From Planctomycetota bacterium (GTDB lineage Bacteria > Planctomycetota > Planctomycetia > Gemmatales > Gemmataceae): 56,689 nucleotides of DNA. The stretch's first letter is position 1. The number at the start of each line of letters is the position of its first letter. The notes beneath the pieces are model-generated. The model was given only the letters and a program-made list of their open reading frames with translations, was not told the DNA's origin and searched no databases. The stretch lies in contig QWPF01000004.1 of the NCBI GenBank assembly GCA_003671255.1, positions 1 through 56,689 on the forward strand. Reading direction: 5' to 3'. The position numbers and the translations under genes were made by a program. Below, in pieces: positions 35,387 to 43,877 of the stretch.

Positions 35387-36646
35387 TTATTCCGGTCTTA
35401 TATTCCCATTTCCTATGATAACATATTTATAGGAGGTTAGTTCATTTAATCCGCAAGGGCCCCGAGCATGGTACTTATCTGTGCTAATACCAATCTCAGC
35501 CCCCAACCCGATTTGGCCTCCATCATTAAACCTTGAACTAGCGTTAACAATTACTGCTGCAGAATCAATTTCGCGTATAAATTGCTGGGAAGCGGCCAAA
35601 TTTGAAGTAATAATTACATCGGTATGCTTTGAACCATACTTATTAATATGCTGTATTGCATCATCTATATCAGCGACAATTTTCACAGAAATAATCAGGT
35701 CAAGGAATTCTTCTAAAAAATCCTGTTCAGAAGCTTTTTTTAATTCTGACACGATGGAACAACTTAATGCGCATCCCCGCACTTCCACCCCATGTGCAAT
35801 CAAAGCCTTATGGAGAACAGGTAAAGCGAGCTGTGCAATATTTTTATCGATGAGTAGGCTTTCAACTGCATTGCAAACTCCCGGCCTTTGGCATTTCGAA
35901 TTCACCAGTATCTTTGCTGCCATTTCCAGATCCGCACTACCTTCAACATAAACATGACAGTTCCCATCAAAGTGTTTCATAACGGGCATAGTTGCTTCAA
36001 GAGAAACACGCTTAATAAGTTCTTTCCCACCTCGTGGGATAACTAGGTCGATGAGATCAGATTTAAGCAATAGTTCGCCTACTACTTCCCGATCAGGAAT
36101 TTGAACAAGCTGAATGGCATCAACTGGAAGGCCAGAGTTTAAAAGCTCTGACCGAAGGATTTCAACCAGAATCTTATTTGTGTTTAATGCCTCTTTGCCT
36201 CCGCGTAAGATAATCGCATTTCCACTTTTAAAACTCAGCGCAGCAGCATCGGAGGTAACATTAGGCCTCGACTCATAAATAAAAAACAATACGCCCAATG
36301 GAACTCCGACTTTGAGGACCTGCAACCCATTAGGGCGGAACCCACCTTCTAAAACCCTTCCAATGGGATCTTTGAGAGTGGCAATTTCAACCATAGAATT
36401 AGCCATATCGGCTAATCTTTTGGGAGTAATAGTGAGCCGATCCATTTGAGAAACACTGAGTGCAAATTTCTTAGCATTAGATAGATCAAGCTGGTTAGCG
36501 TCTTGGATGCTATTAGAAGCATTTAACAAGCGAGTAGAGGCTGCCAAAAGCCAATCATTCTTGCGCTGAGTACTTAAACTAGCAAGCTGGGCAGCGACAT
36601 TTTTGGCTTTTAAAGCAATATCCTGAGAGTACGATTTAATATCCAT
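35387..36646 (-). CDS. proA: Gamma-glutamyl phosphate reductase (ProA)
   Basis: Reduces glutamyl-5-phosphate to glutamate semialdehyde in proline synthesis. The 419-residue protein has FIYESRPNVTSDAAAL, SGNAIILRGGKEA, PRGGKELI, HFDGNCHVYVE and the catalytic Cys in RPGVCNAVESLL, followed by SSRFNDGGQIGLGAEIGIST, all standard ProA. The start at 36646 has AGGTGG about 12 bases upstream and fits family length; an in-frame codon 13 positions earlier is less likely. It follows cdaR by 25 bases. proB is not in the window. Confidence 0.95.
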   Translation of the reverse strand: MDIKSYSQDIALKAKNVAAQLASLSTQRKNDWLLAASTRLLNASNSIQDANQLDLSNAKKFALSVSQMDRLTITPKRLADMANSMVEIATLKDPIGRVLEGGFRPNGLQVLKVGVPLGVLFFIYESRPNVTSDAAALSFKSGNAIILRGGKEALNTNKILVEILRSELLNSGLPVDAIQLVQIPDREVVGELLLKSDLIDLVIPRGGKELIKRVSLEATMPVMKHFDGNCHVYVEGSADLEMAAKILVNSKCQRPGVCNAVESLLIDKNIAQLALPVLHKALIAHGVEVRGCALSCSIVSELKKASEQDFLEEFLDLIISVKIVADIDDAIQHINKYGSKHTDVIITSNLAASQQFIREIDSAAVIVNASSRFNDGGQIGLGAEIGISTDKYHARGPCGLNELTSYKYVIIGNGNIRPE

Positions 36647-36671
36647 CAAATGATTCCACCTAAAATATTCA

Positions 36672-37718
36672 TCAGGGCGCAGCACCTAAAGGGCCGCTAG
36701 TTTTCTTCGCAGCTTCCAATGGTATTAATTCTATGGTTCTTTCCCTTGCAATCTCTTCTAGCAACAAAAATTCTCGAGGAAGTTGCAATTTAACAGACTC
36801 TACATTCAGACCAGGAGTGCCTGGCCTGGCTGTAAGATCGATGTAGGCAAGGATCTTGGGAAGATCATTTAAAACCGGGCCTTGGATTTTAATATCGATT
36901 TTTGCAGATCTTTCGTCAGTAAATCGTGGTTTGAAAGCAAAATTCGAGGGACAAAGAAAACGAATGGAAACATCTGAAATCTCATATATTTTTTTGGGCT
37001 CAGGAATCGATCTCACTAAAACTTTACTAGGCAAAACCTTAACAGGCTTTCCTTCTAATTCATCCACCACTGCAACCCGAACCGACTGCGAAATATTGTT
37101 TTGAAAACCCATAGGGCCGAAAGGAATAGCAGTGAAATGCGTGGGTATACTTCTTGTCCGCTCCAATATTTCGACCGGGCCCTTGACTAATACCGAAGCA
37201 GGCTCGATTAAAATCTGACTTAATACCGAACCTTCCATGCCACTCTCTAACCGCACCGGAATTAATTTCTCTCCCAACCGATACACCGTTACAGGGATTT
37301 TATTTTTCCCATCGACCAGCCTTGCCCTTACTCCCTGTGGAACCGGGATATCGCTTTCGGCAATTACAACATTATCGCCAAACTTGAATTCCCCCAAGCG
37401 CTCTTCCGTAACACTATATTCAATTTTTGAAACACATTCATCATGCTCAAGTGCCCTGCGAAATTCTCGGATTTTTAAAGGGGCCCCTGAAAAAGAAACA
37501 TGAACTTTCATGTTCGAAACAACATCTAGCATGAAATGATCTTGCTGCAGTGGATTCAAGGAAACCACAACGGGTATGGTTACATTGTCGATAATTTCCT
37601 GATCTCGGTTACTGCCATATAACCATGCCATAAGAGCCAAAGCAAAGGCGACGGCTAAAGAACTAAAGCGATCGACCCATTTAAACTTCAACCAATTAGA
37701 GAAAACTTTATAGTCCAT
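36672..37718 (-). CDS. cdaR: YbbR/CdaR-like regulator of the diadenylate cyclase
   Basis: A 348-residue protein with one N-terminal membrane helix (FSSLAVAFALALMAWLYG) and an extracytoplasmic part of about four YbbR-type beta modules (each with a P-x-x-V-x-V-x-G pattern, for example EPASVLVKGPVEILER, and KIDIKIQGPVLNDLPK...). In Firmicutes CdaR binds CdaA and tunes its activity. It directly follows cdaA (20 bases), which supports this role. GAGGGG precedes the ATG. YbbR modules are poorly conserved, so the repeat count is a guess. Confidence 0.82.
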   Translation of the reverse strand: MDYKVFSNWLKFKWVDRFSSLAVAFALALMAWLYGSNRDQEIIDNVTIPVVVSLNPLQQDHFMLDVVSNMKVHVSFSGAPLKIREFRRALEHDECVSKIEYSVTEERLGEFKFGDNVVIAESDIPVPQGVRARLVDGKNKIPVTVYRLGEKLIPVRLESGMEGSVLSQILIEPASVLVKGPVEILERTRSIPTHFTAIPFGPMGFQNNISQSVRVAVVDELEGKPVKVLPSKVLVRSIPEPKKIYEISDVSIRFLCPSNFAFKPRFTDERSAKIDIKIQGPVLNDLPKILAYIDLTARPGTPGLNVESVKLQLPREFLLLEEIARERTIELIPLEAAKKTSGPLGAAP

Positions 37719-37738
37719 ATATTACCCCTCAAGACTAA

Positions 37739-38584
37739 TCAAGCAACTCGGTCTGATTCTTGATTTTCAGGAATCGTTGCTTTGGTTGGACGAACATGGG
37801 AAGAATTAGATTCAAGCAGTTCCGCCAGCCTTCTTGAAAGATTTTCTCTTGGAACAACCTCCAATTTTCCTGCTGAGGCCAGAGTGATTCTGCCTGTTTC
37901 TTCGCTAACAACCAGCAAGATAGCATCTGTTTCTTCACTAGTACCCAAGGCAGCCCGGTGCCTCATCCCATGCAGATTTTTTGAACTCACTTCAATGGGA
38001 GACAAAGGCAACTGACACCCAGCGGCAACAATTCTCCCATTGCTTACAATCATTGCGCCATCATGAAGAGGGCTTTGCTTTTGAAAAATGGCCCGGATTA
38101 AAAGGGGAGAAACTTCGGCATCAACGCGCGTGCCTGTTTCAACATAAACCGTAAGTGGAATTTCCCGTTCGACGGCAATCAACGCGCCAACAAATTGCCC
38201 TGCAAGAACTTCTGCAGCATCGGAAAGTTTATCAACAATCGGTCGTTTGCTAGAAGAAGTGATGGCATACAACACGCCATATTTTCCCAACCACATCAAC
38301 CCGCGCCTTAATTCGGGCTGAAAAATAACAAGCAAAGCAAGAAGCATGGTAGCGAGAAGATAATCAAGAATTCTACCTACAACGGTAAGGTTGAAAATGC
38401 TGACAAGAATTTGGGCAGAAAGAAAGATACCAACCACAACCAACCCAAAGGCACGCACAACTCCCATGCCTCGACTCCGCCCCAAGAACTGTAATAGGAA
38501 GAAAATAGCAACAGCAAGGATTGCAATTTGAACTACAGCCCTTGCGTCGAGCATTTCCCATGTGTGAAGTATTCTTTCATACAA
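37739..38584 (-). CDS. cdaA: Diadenylate cyclase (CdaA)
   Basis: Membrane enzyme that makes the second messenger c-di-AMP from two ATP. The 281-residue protein has three N-terminal helices (VVQIAILAVAIFFLLQFL; AFGLVVVGIFLSAQILVSIF; LLATMLLALLVIF) and a DAC domain with both catalytic motifs intact: DGA (D175-A177 in LHDGAMIV) and RHR (R208-R210 in GMRHRAALG). It appears to use a TTG start at 38584, with GGGGG upstream; an in-frame ATG at 38554 is the alternative. It lies between folP and cdaR. Confidence 0.94.
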   Translation of the reverse strand: MYERILHTWEMLDARAVVQIAILAVAIFFLLQFLGRSRGMGVVRAFGLVVVGIFLSAQILVSIFNLTVVGRILDYLLATMLLALLVIFQPELRRGLMWLGKYGVLYAITSSSKRPIVDKLSDAAEVLAGQFVGALIAVEREIPLTVYVETGTRVDAEVSPLLIRAIFQKQSPLHDGAMIVSNGRIVAAGCQLPLSPIEVSSKNLHGMRHRAALGTSEETDAILLVVSEETGRITLASAGKLEVVPRENLSRRLAELLESNSSHVRPTKATIPENQESDRVA

Positions 38585-38609
38585 AATAAACTGCCCCCAA
38601 GCTAAATAA

Positions 38610-39470
38610 TTAAAGCACCAGATTTCGTTTCATCGTAAAAGATTGCAACGCTTTTATGGTAGTCACTAGGTCTTTCGCAGCAATTACATCATGCACTCTA
38701 AAAATCTGTGCAGAATCATGCAACAAGGAATAAGACAATACCGCCAGCGTTCCCGCCAGCCTTTCGTCCATTTTCCTTCCTAATAAAGTCTGCAGAAACT
38801 TTTTGCGAGAAACTCCCAGACAAATAGGCAATCCAATTTTTCTTAATGAATCAAACCCAGTTATCAGTTCAAGATTATGATCATAAGTTTTCCCAAATCC
38901 TATACCCGGATCAATGCTTACCGACAACGGATCAACTCCTGCACTGACCATTATCTGATATCGATGATTCAAAAAACTTGAAACTTCTGAAACAACATCA
39001 TCATAAGATGGGTTTTGCTGCATGTTCTCAGGTGTACCCTTGATATGCATGATAACCCAACCACAAGCCCTCTTCGCTGCCAGCTCCAACATTGCAGGAT
39101 CAAAAGTAAGCGCACTAATATCGTTGATAATATGAGCGCCAAGATCTAGCGCTGCCGCTGCCACCTTACTTTTAGTCGTATCAATTGAAATGCAGGCTTT
39201 AAGCCTGCCTGCCAACTTTTCAATTACAGGAAGAACCCTAGCTTTTTCATCGTCAAGAGAAACAGGAATGGCCCCAGGCCTAGTGGATTCTCCACCTATA
39301 TCAATTATATCAGCGCCCTGATCTTCCATACGCAATGCATGATCAACGGCTGAGGTAATGGCAAGATGCTCACCGCCATCAGAAAAACTATCGGGTGTAA
39401 CATTAAGAATGCCCATGATTAAAGGGCGTTCTGTTAGATCAAATAATTTATCTTTAACTTTCCAAAACAT
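38610..39470 (-). CDS. folP: Dihydropteroate synthase (FolP)
   Basis: Joins p-aminobenzoate to the pterin diphosphate in folate synthesis; the target of sulfonamides. The 286-residue TIM barrel has IMGILNVTPDSFSDGGE, DIGGESTRPGA, ISIDTTKSKVAAAAL, HIINDISALTFD, WVIMHIKGTPENMQQNP, SIDPGIGFGKTYDHN and LGVSRKKFLQ. Length is typical. GGAG precedes the ATG. It is 12 bases after the LptE-like gene and 25 bases before cdaA, a folP-cdaA pairing also known in other phyla. Confidence 0.95.
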   Translation of the reverse strand: MFWKVKDKLFDLTERPLIMGILNVTPDSFSDGGEHLAITSAVDHALRMEDQGADIIDIGGESTRPGAIPVSLDDEKARVLPVIEKLAGRLKACISIDTTKSKVAAAALDLGAHIINDISALTFDPAMLELAAKRACGWVIMHIKGTPENMQQNPSYDDVVSEVSSFLNHRYQIMVSAGVDPLSVSIDPGIGFGKTYDHNLELITGFDSLRKIGLPICLGVSRKKFLQTLLGRKMDERLAGTLAVLSYSLLHDSAQIFRVHDVIAAKDLVTTIKALQSFTMKRNLVL

Positions 39471-39482
39471 TCGAAGACTCCA

Positions 39483-40136
39483 TTACCAAGGAATCTCCAT
39501 CATAGCGACAATTTGAGTTGCGAGAACATCAACATTCGTTTTTCTAGCAGAGGTAATTGATTGTCCAAGTTCAGGAATAAAACTAGTCAGCGAAGTTACA
39601 AGTACAGGAGTCGTATCAGGCTGAACATTAGGATTGCCCCCAAGCGCCACTGGAGTACCCTTGTTCAAATCCGCCTTGGGTCGGGAAAGAATATCACCCG
39701 TACGAAGGTCTTTCCAAACAATTTGAACCGCAAGGTTTGTTTCAGCTTCTCGAATTTCATTAAGCTGATTGCGATTGATGATGTTCTTTGAGAAATTGAC
39801 AATATTTCCGGTCAATTCCGTATCTGCAGGGGTATTGCCATTAACCACCTTGTATGGAGTTTTGGATTCTATTTCCCGAATGACCGCAAGAGTCAGCTCA
39901 TTTTCGAGGCCCTGCCCTGCGCCACCACCCGGCGTAAAGGTGTTATTTTTAAACAAAGGAACTCGAACCGTGCGAATGTTGGAATCAAAATTTGTTTTGG
40001 TGGTGTATCTAAAGATTTTCAAATGCCCATCTTGCATGCAAGCAGGGCAAACAAACCCTATCAAACTGGCAAACAACACCATTAGAAAAGATTTTGATCC
40101 ACATGCTGAATTTGGCTTTTTCATTGGTAACACCAT
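39483..40136 (-). CDS. LptE-like outer-membrane lipoprotein
   Basis: A 217-residue exported protein. After a hydrophobic start (FLMVLFASLIGFVCPAC) the mature part reads IRTVRVPLFKNNTF, GLENELTLAVIREIESKTPYKVV, ADTELTGNIVNF and EAETNLAVQIVWKDLRTGDIL, the pattern of LptE, which plugs LptD during lipopolysaccharide assembly. The lipobox is poor (VCPAC), so lipidation is unsure. The ATG overlaps the stop of the preceding BamD-like gene (TAATG), implying coupling. An in-frame ATG four codons later is possible. Confidence 0.72.
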   Translation of the reverse strand: MVLPMKKPNSACGSKSFLMVLFASLIGFVCPACMQDGHLKIFRYTTKTNFDSNIRTVRVPLFKNNTFTPGGGAGQGLENELTLAVIREIESKTPYKVVNGNTPADTELTGNIVNFSKNIINRNQLNEIREAETNLAVQIVWKDLRTGDILSRPKADLNKGTPVALGGNPNVQPDTTPVLVTSLTSFIPELGQSITSARKTNVDVLATQIVAMMEIPW

Positions 40137-41458
40137 TAATCCAGAGGTTTAGGCATAGGAACCGACTTGGCATCCTTAACAGGCTTGGCATCCGGATGAG
40201 GTGGAAGCCCTTGCTGAGTTTGCACAGGCGCTGGGCCTTCCTCAACCGATCTATCAAGGGGTTTTGGTGCAGGAGCAACTTCGGGGACCAAAGGTGCCTG
40301 CTCTCTTGGCTGATCTGGGCCACCGGGAAGATAACCGTGCTCTTTCTCTGCCTTGGTTTTCAACTCTGCCATTCGTTTATCTGAATCTTCTGCAAACTTG
40401 GTATTGGGGTATCTCCGACGCACCAACTCGTAATAGAAGTATGCGGAACCAGGATGCCCTGTGCGCTTATAAAACTCTGCCATCTTGAAATCTTTTTCAG
40501 CCTGCTGGAAAGTGATACCAACTAACTGCCTGGAAAGAAAATCCTTTTTCTTCTCTGCTAGTACAGGAAAATTCTGCAAAGCTGAATGAACCATCTGTCT
40601 CGCTTCAGCAACTTTACGACCATCGTAATCCGAACCACCAGTGCTCATGTGTTTCGAAATAATCGCAAGTTCAACAGCTTGCGGCGCAAGTTCACTATTA
40701 GAATGCCTCTCAACAAGTTGTGTAAAATAATGATCCGCCTCGCGATAATCTTCATTAAAGAATTTAACGCTACCCGCAAGGAAAAGTGCTTTATCAGCTA
40801 GTGGGCCACTAATATCGTTCCAACGAACTTGCTCTAATTTTTCGATCGCCCGACCTTCTCGATCGATCAAAGGCTTAGTTTTATCAAAGCTAAGGAACCT
40901 TGGAGTAACAAACCACCGTTTTCCATCGCGATATTCTTTGGTTTCGCGCATTTGTTCACGAGTATCATCGAGCCAATAGTTAGCGATATCATACATATGC
41001 TGAACAGCTTGCTCTCTAAAAGCAGTGCGTTCAAAGTTTTTCAACAATTTAACATAGGTGTCCGCAGCTTTAGGATAATAGCCCTGAAGTCGCAAACATT
41101 CCGCTTCGTAGTAAGTACCTTCTTCAGCAGTAAGCGGATTTTTTTTATCATCTGCAAGCCTGTGAAATATTTTCTCAGCCTTACTGTATTCTTTGTTTCT
41201 GAAAAGCTCCTTAGCACCCGCAAGCTTGCCCTCGGGGCTAGCAGGATCAACGGGCTTATCTAAAACCCCGCCATCCGCACCAAGTACAAAACTTTCTTTC
41301 GGTGGCGGAGGTGCGCTGGGTAATCCAATCAAAGGAATCCCATCTGTTACGCAGCCAGTAGTGGCAAGTAAGAAGAAACCTGGGAAAAGTAATCCAGCTA
41401 ATTTGGACATGAACATGCTCTTAGAAGGTTCAATTTTTTTGAGTAAATTTAAATACAT
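40136..41458 (-). CDS. BamD-like outer-membrane assembly TPR lipoprotein
   Basis: A 440-residue protein with a lipoprotein signal (FPGFFLLATTGC). TPR-like units follow from about residue 70: GKLAGAKELFRNKEYSKAE, YYEAECLRLQGYYPKAADTY, then ALFLAGSVKFFNEDYREADHYF and FKMAEFYKRTGHPGSAYFYYELVRR, which is the BamD/YfiO layout. The C-terminal 70 residues are Pro/Ala/Lys-rich and likely disordered. The start is 41458, where GGAGG lies 6 bases before the ATG and the ATG overlaps the recO stop. An open frame continues 69 codons upstream inside recO but is not needed. Confidence 0.8.
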   Translation of the reverse strand: MYLNLLKKIEPSKSMFMSKLAGLLFPGFFLLATTGCVTDGIPLIGLPSAPPPPKESFVLGADGGVLDKPVDPASPEGKLAGAKELFRNKEYSKAEKIFHRLADDKKNPLTAEEGTYYEAECLRLQGYYPKAADTYVKLLKNFERTAFREQAVQHMYDIANYWLDDTREQMRETKEYRDGKRWFVTPRFLSFDKTKPLIDREGRAIEKLEQVRWNDISGPLADKALFLAGSVKFFNEDYREADHYFTQLVERHSNSELAPQAVELAIISKHMSTGGSDYDGRKVAEARQMVHSALQNFPVLAEKKKDFLSRQLVGITFQQAEKDFKMAEFYKRTGHPGSAYFYYELVRRRYPNTKFAEDSDKRMAELKTKAEKEHGYLPGGPDQPREQAPLVPEVAPAPKPLDRSVEEGPAPVQTQQGLPPHPDAKPVKDAKSVPMPKPLD

Positions 41459-42234
41459 CCTGCCTCCAGGTAGGTAAGCAGTTTCGGCCTTCTGCCCATT
41501 AAATAAGTAATGTAACGGCCGAAAATCTTCCTGATTTCTTTTCTGATTTGCAAAGGAATGATTTGCAGGTTTTCCATTGAAACACCTTCCAAAGAAAGAA
41601 GAACCTGCAAGCTTTCGCTTGAGATTTTGAAAGAAGTCCTGTCTGCAAGAGAACAACTTCGACATTTTACGCCGCCTCCAGCAGGACTAAAAACTTTATG
41701 AACTTCATTAACCGCTCCAGAACAGCCCGTACACATTTTTAACTCAGGACGGAAGCCCAATTCTACTAGCAAAATAAATTCAAACCGAAATAGTACCGCA
41801 GCTATTCTCCCTTGCCTCTCGTCCTGGTCTGCATATTCTTTGCCATCCCCCAACTCGCTCCAATTAGTCAATGCAAGCAATGCTTGCTCAAAAATCACAG
41901 GGTTCGGATCGTAATCCTCAGTCCACTCGGATAACAGTTCCGCAAGGTAATAAGAAGCGTGCAAAGCATTCAGATCTTTTCTTAATCCAGAAAACCCATG
42001 CAGAACCTGCGCCTCAGTAAGAAGATCTAACGAACCAGATGTTTTGCGGAGAAGCACAATATTGCAGTGGGTAAGCAAGTCAAGCGCATTCTCAAAGGAA
42101 GATTTGAGCCTTCTGCCACCTTTAGCCAAAGCCCTTACTTTTCCAAATCTTTTTGTCCACAATGTGGAAATGCGACTGGTTTCACTCCAATCGATCGTTC
42201 GTAAAACCAATGATTCCGTCTTTTCGAGAGACAA
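41449..42234 (-). CDS. recO: DNA repair protein RecO
   Basis: Recombination mediator that loads RecA with RecR. The 261-residue protein has an OB-fold start (SLVLRTIDWSETSRISTLWTK), GGRRLKSSFENALDLL, the helical middle, and a zinc ribbon with four cysteines (MCTGCSGAVNEVH...GVKCRSC). It appears to start with TTG at 42234: GAGG lies 7 bases upstream and no ATG is near. It is 14 bases after ybeY and overlaps the BamD-like gene by 10 bases. Confidence 0.9.
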   Translation of the reverse strand: MSLEKTESLVLRTIDWSETSRISTLWTKRFGKVRALAKGGRRLKSSFENALDLLTHCNIVLLRKTSGSLDLLTEAQVLHGFSGLRKDLNALHASYYLAELLSEWTEDYDPNPVIFEQALLALTNWSELGDGKEYADQDERQGRIAAVLFRFEFILLVELGFRPELKMCTGCSGAVNEVHKVFSPAGGGVKCRSCSLADRTSFKISSESLQVLLSLEGVSMENLQIIPLQIRKEIRKIFGRYITYLMGRRPKLLTYLEAGCI

Positions 42235-42248
42235 AAAGACCTCAATAG

Positions 42249-42692
42249 TTATTGTAAAGGGGCAATATCAGGCAAACCCAATCTTGAAAGGTAGAACCTT
42301 TCTCTCTTACGCATATTTTTCCTTGATACAGGGTCCATATCATCGAACCCACACAAGTGAAGTAATCCATGTATCAAATAAAGTGTCAGTTCATGCTGAA
42401 GAAGATGCCCGGCCTTTTTTGCATGCCTGCGAGCTACGCCAACCCCTATCAGAATCTCACCCATCATTTTGTTTTTTTCTTCATCTAGGGGAAAAGTAAT
42501 CACATCAGTTGGCTCATCGTGATCCAAAAACTTTTTGTTTGCAGCGTGAATCCCTTTGTCATCAAGCAAAGCTACACTGATCAAGGCACTTTTAATTCCC
42601 TCTTTCAAAAGAACTTCTTTGCCTACCTCTATGATTTTCTTGTTTGTAAAAACAGATATTTTGACCTGCCTGGCGATGACAATCTCCAGCAT
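42249..42692 (-). CDS. ybeY: Endoribonuclease YbeY (rRNA maturation)
   Basis: Metal-dependent RNase that helps mature 16S rRNA. The 147-residue protein has NKKFLDHDEPTDVITFPL, GEILIGVGVARRHAKKAG and the zinc motif LIHGLLHLCGFDDMD. The first two His of HxxxHxxxxxH are present, but the third is Asp (GFDD in place of GYDH), which could still bind metal. GGGA lies upstream of the ATG. It follows parA by 41 bases. Confidence 0.9.
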   Translation of the reverse strand: MLEIVIARQVKISVFTNKKIIEVGKEVLLKEGIKSALISVALLDDKGIHAANKKFLDHDEPTDVITFPLDEEKNKMMGEILIGVGVARRHAKKAGHLLQHELTLYLIHGLLHLCGFDDMDPVSRKNMRKRERFYLSRLGLPDIAPLQ

Positions 42693-42733
42693 AGTTTTTC
42701 CCGTTAAGAATGAAATGGATTAGTTATGAATTA

Positions 42734-43600
42734 TCATACCAAGGATTCTTCTGCTTCCAGCCCCAACGAGACTTCACCGGTTCTTTCGTTCACATGCGCT
42801 GTTGCAGAAAAAAGAGAAACTTGTTTCATTTCAATTTCTTGCGCCAACCTCAAATAATCTTCTGCACCATTGCACGAAGGTGCGTAGGAAAAAATTGATT
42901 TCCCATAACTGGGGCACTCAGCAAGTTTGATGTTGCGCCTGATCTTAGTTTGAAAGATTTTGGCATTAGCCCAAGGGACATTTTGCCCCTGACTCTTTTC
43001 AAGAAACTCGTGCAAATCTGTAACAACTTCCTGACCCAACTTAGTATTCGCTTCATATAAGGTAACAATCACACCTAAAACTTTTACCGCTGAATTCAAC
43101 CTTCGAGCCACCAATCCTGTGGTTTCAAACAATTTCCCCAAGCCATGCAATGCGAAGTAATGAGGTTGCAAAGGAATTAATATTTCATGAACGCAAGCAA
43201 GTGCGTTAAGGCTTAAGATGCCCAACGAAGGGGCACAATCAATCACTATATAATCAAAATCTTCATTATCATTATCAAGCGCATCCCGCAAAAGGAGCTC
43301 TCTACCAACAACCCCTGCGAGTTCGACCTCAGCAGCAGCAAGATTAATATCCGAGGGAACAAGAAAAAGATTTTTGTCAATTTGAAGCCTAACTTGCCCA
43401 ATAGGCTTGGACTGAACCAAAACATCATAAATGGAAGTAACACCTAGGGAAACCCCCAGATGAGCACTCGCATGGGCTTGGGGATCGAGATCAATCAGGC
43501 AAACTTTTTTACCCATGCCAGCTAAAGCTGCAGCTAAATTTACCGCGGTGGTGGTTTTTCCCACTCCGCCCTTTTGATTTAGTATCGCTATTTTGCGCAT
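42734..43600 (-). CDS. parA: ParA/Soj-family partition ATPase
   Basis: A 288-residue Walker-type ATPase. The deviant Walker A reads NQKGGVGKTTTAVNLAAAL with both Lys, followed by CLIDLDPQAHASAHLG, YIVIDCAPSLGILSLNAL (Walker B region) and PLQPHYFALHGL. This is the chromosomal ParA/Soj type. No parB and no parS-like palindrome was seen nearby. The start at 43600 (MRKIAIL) fits family length; in-frame upstream ATGs have no clear Shine-Dalgarno sequence. It heads the ten-gene run ending at 33807. Confidence 0.9.
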   Translation of the reverse strand: MRKIAILNQKGGVGKTTTAVNLAAALAGMGKKVCLIDLDPQAHASAHLGVSLGVTSIYDVLVQSKPIGQVRLQIDKNLFLVPSDINLAAAEVELAGVVGRELLLRDALDNDNEDFDYIVIDCAPSLGILSLNALACVHEILIPLQPHYFALHGLGKLFETTGLVARRLNSAVKVLGVIVTLYEANTKLGQEVVTDLHEFLEKSQGQNVPWANAKIFQTKIRRNIKLAECPSYGKSIFSYAPSCNGAEDYLRLAQEIEMKQVSLFSATAHVNERTGEVSLGLEAEESLV

Positions 43601-43877
43601 TTTTAACTCTGCTTTCTTAAAAACAAATCCCGTTAAGATGGTGCCTATAACCACTCCTTTCATTTTTGAAAACCCCAAGCATGGTAAATAGGCTTGTCAA
43701 AACCATTACAATCGGCACATTTTAACAAATTAGATAAACTGGCATGTTTGTTTAAAGCGTTATAAAGATCAAATATGCCGATAACAATAAATAGGTATTG
43801 GACTATGAACATTTTAACCGGTTACTTATACTCCGCCCGCTTAAGGGTCGGTTTTAAGTTCCTGAGGAGGGAGCCTC

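Noticed and set aside
41459-41665. 69 extra codons at the N-terminus of the BamD-like protein
   Set aside because: They lie inside recO. The ATG at 41458 has GGAGG and is directly followed by a lipoprotein signal, so the longer form is not needed.
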